Source: Adiantum capillus-veneris | Lineage: Eukaryota > Streptophyta > Polypodiopsida > Polypodiales > Pteridaceae | Direction of reading: 5' to 3' | Length of the DNA: 64,000 nucleotides | Assembly: GCA_014529385.2 (NCBI GenBank) | Contig: CM043971.1 | Span: forward strand, 32,257,209 to 32,321,208 | Part shown: positions 18,323-28,329 of the stretch, piece by piece | Layout of the letters: each line of letters opens with the position of its first letter | How positions within the stretch are numbered: the first letter of the stretch is position 1 | The notes under the pieces: generated by a model | The model's input: the letters and a program-made list of their open reading frames with translations, nothing else | What the model was told of the DNA's origin: nothing | The model's database searches: none | Position numbers and translations under genes: made by a program

Positions 18323-19510
18323 ATTTATAATTTTGCATTGTTATACATGATGACCGATAAGTCAAGCCTAAAAACTCTCTTAAATTGTCCAGAAAACGTG
18401 ATTATATCACAACAAACAAGCATATGATTTCATAGAGTAGAGAAGGAATTGTTTGATTATGATTATTGTTTGATAAACTATCTCTGTTTGATATTAGAAG
18501 TTAGTTAATCTTGTTTGATAAATCACATAAAGAAAACAATTGCTGAAAGAATATCTTGTTTCCATATGGAACTCGCGGTTAGCGATGTGATTCCATGCTT
18601 AGCAGAGATTAAGGTGAGGTTATCAGCTCTCTTTTTGTCTCTTGTGGTTAGCAAGATACCTTGCGGTTAGCAGGATGCCTTGCGGTTAGCGAGATGCTCC
18701 CTTGCTGGGAAAGTATGTGCATTTCATGGTTAGCAAATAAGTAAATCTTTTGCAAAGGATCTGTTGGTTAGACAGAGAAAGTCCGTGGGTAGCGGAAAAC
18801 TCTTAAGAACAATTGAAAGATTCATTTTTGTTGAAATATAGGATTGTCTTCAATAGACCATGTTTGAGAAAGAAATATTTTGGTGATGTTTGAAGGGCTG
18901 GATGAAAGAACCTGTGCCTGGAATTAAGAAAAGAATATTGTTTGTGTATGTGGAACAGTGTGGTAGTAATTAGAGAACAAGCTAAAAAGTGTGAGTGTGG
19001 GGTGGAAAGTGGGGGTTGGCTCAGGTTGCTAGTCAAGAATGGGTGGTCTCGATTAGTCGAGAAACTCTCCACTCCCTCTTATTAAGAGAAGTGAAATTAG
19101 AGACTCGTTGTGCCAAGAGTCGAGATGGCCCAAATCTACGTGACACAAGATTACTATTTAATTAGACTAAGTCTCATATCGTATTTATGGTTTATGGATG
19201 ACGGCCGTGCCTCTTAAACGTGGGGAAAAGGGTGTTGTTTATGGATTATAAATATGTGAATGGAATTTCGTCTTTATGTTAGGAAACAGCTTCATTAGAA
19301 TCCTAGATTTATCGACCTAGCTTGTGGCGTATGACCCTTATAACCACGTAAATGATGGATAGAGGACTTCCTCTCTTCTGTTGCTCATATCTCTACTTTG
19401 TGGAAACAGAGTAGGGTGTCGTCAATGGAAAAGGAGACTAAAGAAAGGCCATCTATCAAGTCGCCCCAATCTTCTCTGGGTTGGGGACCTCACACTTTCA
19501 CACTTGTTGA
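18323..19510. other. Unrecognised stretch with short degenerate repeats
   Basis: Between 18560 and 18790 the phrase GGTTAGC(A/G) recurs six or more times, for example CCTTGCGGTTAGCAGGATG and close variants. No coding signal is convincing. Confidence 0.35.
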
Positions 19511-19614
19511 ATTTACAAGGTGAAAAACCGGGTTTTCCTCAATGAATGACTAATTACAAAAAATAATAATCCGCCGAGTAGTTAGATGCCGTGGGGTGTG
19601 TCCAGCTTCTAACA
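19511..19614 (-). repeat. 3' LTR, only first 104 bp recognisable
   Basis: This matches 34714-34817 with about one mismatch. Minus-strand reading starts TGTTAGAAGCTGG. Similarity ends sharply at 19511, so the rest of this LTR (about 830 bp) is deleted or replaced. Confidence 0.85.
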
Positions 19615-19628
19615 TCCCCCCCCTCCTT
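19615..19628 (-). other. Polypurine tract
   Basis: The minus strand reads AAGGAGGGGGGGGA immediately before the LTR terminus TGTTAG, the position of the plus-strand primer in LTR elements. Confidence 0.85.
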
Positions 19629-19767
19629 GTTCATGTCGTCCTCGACATGGCCTTGATCTTTTTGCTTCACCTTATGGTCTCCCGCATCTTTAGCAGCGAT
19701 TCGTACCGTCCATGTAGATTCAGCATTGTTGGCCCAAAGATGTCTGTATGCATGGTAAAGAACCCCG

Positions 19768-22700
19768 TTAGAAAGCTTCTTCAAACGCCTGGAGGTGATA
19801 AGATGGGAGAAACATGATTCTTTGATATAATGCATGTATCACCTCCTTGGAAGGTTGACCTGACATCTCATACGCACATCTGTATGTGTCCTGGAAGAAG
19901 AATATGCTGTCAGTCACCTGTCCTGGCTTGAAGGTTTCAAACACTGCTAGGATGGTATTGCAGATCTTTCTCATCATGATGCATGTAAGGTCAGGTGAGC
20001 CAGTGAACAACTTTATGGCGCCCGTTAGGGTTTTCACCATGTATTGTACACTTATTCTCTCACCTGCCTTCACGCCTGGCAGCTTTGGGTAGTTCAGCCA
20101 AGTGGGTTGGCTTCTCTGTAAGATTTCGTGTGCTTTCCACGTCCTAACCCTTGGTAGAGGGCAGAAGCTGAGATTGTCCCTGATGTGTTTAGGTGCCTCT
20201 ACCAAGTGTATTAGGTACTGCGGGTACTTGGTAAGCCAAGCTTTCCTCCACTTGGGCTGAGAATCTACTATCAGCCTTACTCCTTCTGGCCTCGAGGTGT
20301 CTGCGTTGTAGAGAGGGACCGTTGGTTCTTCTCTGATCCGTTGGTTTATTGTTGCCGCTTCATATTTAAGCAACGGATATAGGAGAGAGGGTTGTAGCCA
20401 TTCACGTCTGAGATTGCTGGCGTCGATTTTCTGAATTGTCATTGATTTGAAAACCCTTTGTTCCCATTCCAAGGCCTCTTTGGTGCTCTCTCTGAGCTCT
20501 GCCTCTATTGCTTTTCGCAATTTTGCCTCTTCTTCTTGTGTTAGATCCTGGGGCTCTTGAGAGGAGCCTGCTATGCTTTCCTCTGGCATGGGTGTGTCCA
20601 CAGGATCCGACACATTGTCAAGGTCGATCCCCTCATTGGCAGCTCGCCCTGAGCTCTCTGGTTCTGCTTGTTGTCGGCTTTTCAACTCCTCTATTTTCGT
20701 GAGGAGTGTCTGCTTCTCCGCTTCTGCTTCGCCGCCCATAGTCACGAGGAGGTCATTGAGTTCAACATTTACTTTTTCTGCCTCCTCGAGCTTTATCTTG
20801 ATGCTCGTCAATTCTTCTTGTAGGGCCTTTTGGCTGTCCTCCAATCTGGTTTGCATTGCAATAGAACCTTCAGCCATGATCACCCTCTGCTTCTTCTCGA
20901 GAGTCAACTGCTTTTGGAGTTCTTGCATTTGCTCTTCATACATTTGACTCTCCGAAATAATTTGAATTGAGCTTGTAGCTCTAACTCGTGCAGGTGATGC
21001 TCTCAGCCTTTGGATGGTTTGATCTTTGACTTTTAATTGGTCCTTGAGCTCAAGGACTTCATCCAGGCTTGCTTCTTGTTCTATTTCCGCCTTCTCCTTA
21101 GCATTCCTCAAGGCCTCTACTTCTTTTGTTTCTTTTGCTAGCTGGAGTGTCAGATTATCCCTTTCTTTTTCTGCATCTCGCAATGACTTACTGAGTTGCA
21201 GGCACTCCTCTTCAGCTGCTTGCAATTTCTTTGTCGCTGCCTCATTTGCTTCTTCCTTTGTTTGGCAGTTTTGTAGAGCAGTGGCTAGGCTGGCCTGGAG
21301 GTCAGCTTCTCTTTCTTTGTGTCCTTGGCTTTTTGCCTGTAGTAGATCTCTTTCCATTTTGGTCTTTACTTCAGTGGCTCTTAGAGTTATCAACTCTTCG
21401 TCTGATGCCACAGATTGTGCCCTTATTCCAGCTAGCATTGTCATCACCACATCCCAATCATTCGAGGGCGGGTGCAGGTCTACCATGTCGGTAGCAATCT
21501 CCTTAAGTTCAACTAGCCGGATGCCTGGCAGCTGTTCTTCACTTCGTGTCCTTGCCAAGTCGAATGCGACTGTGGCGGCTTCTTCCTTTGAATAGCCTGC
21601 AGCTAGCAGATCCAAAAATGCATAGTATGCTTCCACGAGCTTTTTTTGCTCAGATGCAGGCTTGGCTTCTTCTTTGTGTTCAGGTTCTGTCCTGTGCTCT
21701 TGCTCTTCATCCTGGTGTTCTTCTTGCTTGTCTCCGGCCTTCTGATCTTCTGGAGGAGGGCTGCTAGGAGGTGGTGATGGCGGTGGGCTAGGTTTAGGGC
21801 TACCTGGTAAAGCTGTAGGTTTGCCCTTGAAATCCCTATCTGCTTTCGTCTTTCTTTCTCTTTCCTTGTTTTCTTGTTCATCTAGCAATGTTTGCCGTAT
21901 TTGCTCCACTTCTTCCTCGATGAAAGGGATGTGTGGAATGTTTTCCGCCGCAGCATCAAGAATCTCGAAATTCTTGATATAGTCTTCGAAGCGGTCCCTC
22001 TGCACTCTTCTTGAGGATCCGGACATCGACTCAAGGGATGGCTTCCATAATTCGTTTAGATCGCCCTTGAGGGCTCTTTCTGCTCGAAAACTCTCCATTA
22101 GCCTCTCGAGTCTAGCCGCTTTTTGTGATCGAGTCTCTTTGGCTGGCACTTGAGAAGATTCTTTTTTGCCTTTCTTCTGCTCAGGTTGCTCCTCTTCCAC
22201 TGGCTCCAGTCGTCTCTTCAACCTTGTAGCCACCCTTGGTGCTCGTTGTGGCTCGTCTTCTTTGTCTTCCTTTATCCTTAGCCAGTCATTCTGAGATGGG
22301 GGGTCAGGGCACCTTCCCTTGGCATGTAGTGCTGCATAAACTACCTTGGTTATCATCTCTCCTGGCACTATGTAGGTTGGCTTTTTGTTTCCCATCTTTA
22401 CCAGGCTATCTTGTATGTATGCCGCATAATTGATTATCTTTGGGGTGCCCTTCGTCATTGCCCAAGTAAAGGTTGTGGCAATTGCACCTTGCGGCATCCT
22501 GTACTTCTGTAGCCTCTTCGTGCACATGTGGAAGTATTGGTTGTACAATTGGCTCATGATCGCCACCTTTGGGTTGGCGATGTCTTCAAAAGTGTAATTA
22601 GCCTTTTTCTCTTTGTACACCTTTACTTCATCCCTTCTCTTTGTCACACTGTCTCCCTGATTGGAGAGATCTAGTGCATGGGCGACAACCCTTTTCGTAA

Positions 22701-23100
22701 TAATGATCTCTGTGTTGGGTCTGCTGTGCAAATCCGTCACCTTGGCCACTCCATCTTCTCTAATGCTGGTCATAAACTCCCATACTCTTTTGACGTCCAC
22801 CCCTGCTGGGATTGCTTCAAAATAGTTATGGAGGTCAATTTTCTCCAAGTAGCCGGCCATTTTGCTCCGGACAAATTCATTGAGCTCCCTTGGCAGCATT
22901 GGCAGCTCTATTATATTTTCGTCATTGTCCTTGAATACTCCTTGGTAGATTTTTAGGTCGTTTGACTCTAGTAGATCTTCCTGTATCTAGGTGCTTGTAG
23001 GCTTTAATGTTCCCTGTGGAATGACAAATGGTTCCACCTCGTCCAGATAGTCTTTGATTGTCATTCTCTTCTTCTTTGCCGGTAACTTCGAGGCTACCAT
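19768..23100 (-). CDS. Large coiled-coil protein of LTR element (ORF3), one TAG near start
   Basis: An uninterrupted 1043-codon frame runs from 22899 to 19768. The same frame extends upstream to an ATG at 23100 (MVASKLPAKKKRMTIKDYL) with a single TAG at 22989-22987, so the original product was about 1110 aa. From the 22899 Met: residues 1-200 form a globular domain (FMTSIREDG, TKRVVAHALDLS, FTWAMTKG, PGEMITKVVYAALHAKG). Residues 220-250 are basic (RLKRR, KKGKK; a possible nuclear signal). A Pro/Glu-rich linker with PPPSPPPSSPPP follows, then about 300 residues of heptad-rich Glu/Lys/Leu coiled coil. The C-terminal domain (about 830-1043) has RREWLQPSLLYPLL and FCPLPRVRTW. It lies where env-like ORFs sit in other LTR elements but shows no signal peptide or membrane segment. 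A diverged homologue is at 54235-56600. Function unknown. Confidence 0.85.
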
Positions 23101-23274
23101 AGACCCTGTTGTACTCAGCAATCCAAAGTTTAGCGTTTTTTTTTTTTTTCATATCATCTGCTAAAGTGAGTTTTACTTATCCAAATGACTTGAAAATTGA
23201 AATCATAGCTCAAAAGGAACTTGTGAAGCTGTGCATGTGCTCACAGTGCAAATTTGACCAAAAAAAATCCATCT
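23101..23274 (-). other. Leader of ORF3
   Basis: A short AT-rich spacer with a T run (plus strand) lies between the ORF3 start and the tandem array. No distinct promoter is visible. Confidence 0.4.
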
Positions 23275-24152
23275 AGACATCCTACGCGTAGGATGTCTTT
23301 TTCTTCAGAACTGGTTCATACTTGACTTGTAGGTAGTGTAAGGCTCATGGAACATGGTTATAAGCTTGGATTTGAATTTGGATGTCAAAAAGTGGATTTT
23401 TGGGTTGATTTAGGCTTTAAGTCACAATTTTGGTAGATTGTCCATCATGGGAAGCAATTGATGTCCAAATGGGTTGAAACTTGGTATATGGGCTCAATGC
23501 ATCATGGTATTAGCTCCTGTGATGTCATTTCTTGCACAGAAGTCTAAATCTAAGCTTAAGACATCCTACGCGTAGGATGTCTTTTTCTTCAGAACTGCAT
23601 GAAACTTGATCAATGGGTTGTCCTTGACCTGTGGAACATAGCCATGTTCATGGATTTGTATTTGGATAATATTTGATGCCTGTAGGGCTCTATGAGGTGT
23701 TTTTGGGCTCAAAAAATGTATCTTGAATGTGTTGGGGGTCAAAAGTGATTAGAAGGGCTTCAAGATTGACATATGGGCTCTTGTTGATGAGGTTATTACT
23801 TCTGAAATGACAAAACTTCTCCTTCATGCCCAAAATGTCCATTAGACATCCTACGCGTAGGATGTCTTTTTCTTCATTTTTACTCCCAAACCACACAGAA
23901 AGTTAACTGATGTGTATGTGAATGTGTTGTGCAAATTTCATGAGATTTGGAAAAGATTTGGTAGGTTAATGGCCCTTTAGTGCCTTTATGCCCTATCTTT
24001 GCGTTTTTCCATGCATATGAGGTCCAATCTCTTCCAAAGGTGATGAAATTTGGTGTAGGGCTTGTGAATGTCATTCAGAACATGTGCATGGCAAGAATTG
24101 TTGGGTTTTGTGCCAAGAATTGCCCTTGAGACATCCTACGCGTAGGATGTCT
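23275..24152. repeat. Tandem repeat, ~285-bp unit, each with a perfect 24-bp palindrome
   Basis: Perfect palindromes with half-site AGACATCCTACG and its mirror lie at 23275-23298, 23559-23582, 23844-23867 and 24129-24152, spaced 284, 285 and 285 bp. The palindrome is followed by TTTTTCTTCA in three units, and the rest of each unit is diverged but alignable. Tandem repeats in untranslated regions are known for Tat/Ogre-type elements; the conserved palindrome is the unusual part. Confidence 0.95.
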
Positions 24153-25914
24153 TCTGGTGATTTTTCTCTTGTTAGTGCTCCCAGTGCTTGCCCTTTGCTC
24201 CCCTAAGTCCCTTTTAGGCCTAATTTCAACGAAAAAGTCAATTGGGTAAGTAAAACTCCCTGTGTGGACTTCAGAGCCTCTGAGCCGTTTTCTGACTTTT
24301 GGAGTGCTTTTTGGCGATGAAATTCCTCGATGTTGGTCTTCATAGCTTCCAAATCCTTTGGGGATCCTTACATATGATTTTTGTCAACTTTGGCTTCACC
24401 GGAGCTTCATTTGGCAATTTGTCGCTCTAGAAGCACCCGTGGAGGCATTTACATACCTTTGATGATTTGTGGTGGTCCACCACCATAGGACTTGGTTGTT
24501 GATGGTCTAGGAACGCCGCTCGTGAAGTTTGGTGGCAAACGGACTTGCGGTTTGGCCACAAGTGCATTTTGACGCTTTGTTTGTCTGATGTCGTTTCTGA
24601 GGTTTAGTGCCGCTTCGGGTCACTTTTTGGTCATGCGGGTCATATGGACTTGTCGAGCATGTCGATATGCTCCTACCCGTAAATTTTGGTAGCATTTGAT
24701 CACCGTTTCGTCGATTTCCCATTTGGTGGCCTCTTGCGGGTTTCTGGGAATTAGGGTTTTTCCCGATGTTTTCCCACTGCCATTGGCTATCCAGGAAGGG
24801 TCTCCTAGACTAGGGTAAGCTGCTGATGAAGTCTTGTTGCTTTCGGGTTAGCCGTTAGGCCGCCATTTCTACTTGTAGGTCTCTACCGCTCGCTTTGTGT
24901 GTGACCTCTACGCTAGTTTTCGCGATAGAATGACAAACATGCGCGAAAAGCTCAAGGTGGTGAGCCTACCTCTCATGTCTGGAGCTGGTCGGGTAGACGT
25001 GCGCGTCGTAGAAGCTGCTGGAAGGTCGATCCGCTCTAGGTGGCAGAAGCTCTCTCCACAAGGTCAATAGTGAGAATGAGCTAAAAATGGGGTGAAAAAT
25101 TCTTATAATGGAGGTCCCCGAGCCATTTTTCATGAAATTTGACATGTGCTCCTATCTTTCTGCAAGATGCGGTTTAGGCTCAAAAAATTCTTGATTTGGA
25201 CTCCATTTACTCTGTTTACCAAAAATTTGTCATTTCGGCCAAAACACACTTTCCGCTTCAGTCTCATAATTGCACCCCCACTGTACCGTAGGTTGTTCTT
25301 TAGTCACTGGTCATCCCCATATTTTTTGTTTTTCATTACGACTGTTTTTCACCTGCTTTTTGTATTTTTGAAGTTTTTATGCCGAAAATTAGCAAAATTA
25401 AAAGGAAAATAGTAAATCAAACCCAGAAAATCCCCATAATTCATAATAGATCACAAACATCACCGCAACACATTATGTACACTCTCATGCAATTTTTGTG
25501 GCCAGATTTCTCCATTTTACTCATATTTTGCCTGAAAAATGGCTATTTCTACATATATACACACACCTAGGGGCTTTATTTGGCGTTTGGCCCCATATTC
25601 CTGTAGCTTCATGCTGTATAAGGGCATATATCCTTGGGTTACTCCAGAAAATTTCGCAATCAAACGTCAACCCTGAAAATAGTCGAAAATTGTGCCCTTA
25701 TTTGCTATTTCTGTTATTGGTTCCGCATTGAGAATGCCTCCCCCCCTCCTAGTCGGAGTCCTCCTGGACGACAAGGTTTCGCCTCGGAGTATGTGTCGTG
25801 CATAGGTTGAAAAAGTCGTGCTAATGCGTGGCCGATTAATGTGGCCCTATTTTATGCATACTCGGTCAATGCATGGAAAAATTAATGTTGTGTAAGAGAA
25901 GGGAATAAGCAAGC
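24153..25914 (-). other. Noncoding spacer between array and protease ORF
   Basis: No ORF or further palindrome copy is visible. The sequence is moderately GC-mixed near 24.5-25.1 kb and AT-rich near 25.2-25.7 kb. Confidence 0.5.
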
Positions 25915-28329
25915 TTATTGGCATTCGCCGTCGAGGTTTCCTGTTTTCTTGGCAAGTAGCAGTTGTAACTCTACTGCTCTTTGTTTAATGGTCTTTTTGG
26001 TCAGTGGCAACTGCGTTGCCGACACTGTTGATGGAGTCGTAGCTATTTCGGAGGATGTGATAGCTATGGGCCGTATGGCCTTGTCTTTCCATTGGTAGTG
26101 TGGTGCGGCCAACTTTGCCCCTTGTTGGTTTGTCATCGGCACCCACTTATATTTGTTTGCCCGGTTGACCTATAGATGTCTACTTTCTATCGTTGCTTGT
26201 ACCGTAGGTATTTGCTTTGTCTTTTGCTTTGGTATCCAAATGTGAGTGACATGAGGGATTTGGCTAAGCATTTTCTTTGGAATCCATATCTGCTTGGTTA
26301 CATTGGTTTTTGGTTGCACCATCTGCTTTGTTAGAATTCGGTTGTCACATTGTGTTTTCCCCCTCATGGCGTTTCTATCTTTCCGCATCCATACTTGTTT
26401 ACCTTGTTGTGGTAGTCTAGATTTTTGCAGTGTAGTCGGTGATTTCAGCTGTCTGTGATGAGCATGGTTGGCCGTTAGCTGGTAGTTGGTCTCAGGTTTT
26501 GTGTTGATCGTTGAGGATATTTGTTCTTTGGTATTTGTTTCCAGTGATTGCATGGCTTGCATTTGATCCGGATGTTCCTTTTGAGCAAAAGCTACCACCT
26601 GCTGTTCGTTTTCGTGCTGGATTTTGACCGCCTGTGCTTTCCAGTCTATTTGGACATTGTATGCTTTTTGCCAAGGTTGCCCTAGCAGCATTGGTTGTTG
26701 TGTGCTTTCATCTGTCACCACATAGAATTTGTGTGGGTAAATATATTGATGTAACTGTATATGCAATATAATCCACCCTAATGTTTTCAATGGATGTGAT
26801 GTGCTACTTTCCAGCACTTGGGGAGTAGGATGAAGTTGATCTGCAACTTGGAGCTGTTGGTATAATCCGTCAGAGATCAAATTTGCTTGAGCACCCGAAT
26901 CGAGCAAGGCTGGTGATTCAACTTGATCATTGCCCACCTTGACTGTAATTATTGGCTCGACTGTGTCTTCTTCCAATTTCATGAGTCGAATGGCATTGAT
27001 TCTCAATGGTGGTTTACTTTGTTGTTGTTGTCGCAGAAGCCGTCTTTTTGCAATGCGTTCTTGTGCTTCGGTTTGAGCTTCCTCCCGTACTCTCTCTTTT
27101 TCTTTCCTTCTTTGCTTTCCTTGATGAATTTGTTGGAGCATCTCCTGTGTGAGTGGAAGGTGATATCTCCTTAGTCGACACCCACTAATCCAGTTTGGCA
27201 TTTCTTCACCTGCTAATGTAGCAAGCTTGACGGCCCCACTTTGTGATAGATCATGAATCACAAATGGTCCCATCCCTCGCTTTTTCAGTTTCTTGGCATG
27301 TTGCTTCAATGTATAAACAAGTACGTAATCTCCTGTTTTAAACTCTTTGGTACGCACGTGTTCAGAAGAGTTGTAAAACTCTACTTGTTCTGGAGGTGCT
27401 ACCGTCTCTTTTTCTGGCATCACGCTTACCATGTAATAGGGTAGCACATCGTAACCATCCTTATCGCAAAATTTTGTTGTTGGACTGTTGGTAATGGTAC
27501 ATACATCTAACGTTGCCAGTATGTGTTCCCATTCTAGAGGCTCCAAGGAATCTTCAGGGAATGGCTCCGGAATATACTCTTTGTCTTCAATTGCTCTTTC
27601 TAAGATGCAATCCTCTTTTCTTAAGCTTCCACAATGTGAAGCTCCGCACATCCATAGCTCTTTTGGTTGCCCCAACCATGCTGGTAGTTCTGATCCTGCT
27701 ATTGTAGCCGAATCAAACTCTTCCACAGGTGTTTGGTTTACATCCTTGTAACTATGGTCTTTCAAGTGTATTTTAGTTGTCGTCTCACCATGTCTGAGGT
27801 ATATGTGGTCATAACCCCAATCTTGGACCATCTTCAGTTGTCTCATGAATGGTCGTCCCAAGATTATCTCATAATTGTTCTTTTTGTCGAAATCGACTAT
27901 TGCGAATGTATGCTCATACTCGATCCCGCACGAAGTGACAATTACCTTTTCCAAGAGTCCGAGAGGCTTCTCCATGAAACCATCTGCCAACTGCAGCTTC
28001 ATTCGGGTAGCCCTCAGAGCTGGTTTTCCCCATTTTTTCCAGACTTCCTTCGTGGCGATAGCAACTCCCGCTCCACTGTCAAGAATAGCTTTGGAAACCA
28101 CTCCTTGGAATTCTACAGGTAGCGTTGTGTTTTCGTCTTCTCCCTCACAATATTCTCCAACCTTATTCAATGGTACCGGCCTAGTGTTTAGATTAGGCCT
28201 GTCCAACTCCCTGATTCCTTTTGTAGTTTCAAGGTGGGGTTTTTTACTCCAAATTTTTCCATGCATTTTCCTACTGTGGTCCACATGTTTGGCCTTAGCT
28301 TTAGGAGTTCTGCTAACGTGATTGTGCAT
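25915..28329 (-). CDS. Element protease polyprotein: retropepsin - integrase C-terminal domain - second retropepsin
   Basis: The 719-codon frame (28329-26170) overlaps the end of gag in the -1 frame. After one TAG (26172-26170) the same frame stays open to 25915, so about 804 codons in all. Residues about 75-155 are a retropepsin with AILDSGAG, LADGF and IILGRPFM. Residues about 335-400 match the GPY/F-type integrase C-terminal domain (FKTGDYVLVYTLKQ, KRGMGPFVIHDLSQSG, NWISGCRLRRYH), yet no RT, RNase H, zinc finger or DDE core precedes it. After a basic helix (KQRRKEKERVREEAQ) comes a second retropepsin-like domain with PALLDSGAQANLIS and MLLGQPWQ. The tail is Gln-rich with repeated QIWIPK-type motifs. 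The first protease probably cuts Gag; the role of the second is unknown. Confidence 0.85.

Noticed and set aside
20508-21767. Plus-strand ORFs up to 189 codons
   Set aside because: Antisense shadows of the large minus-strand ORF3.
23275-24152. CRISPR-like regular repeats
   Set aside because: Spacing of 285 bp, homologous spacers, plant context and location inside an LTR element rule this out.
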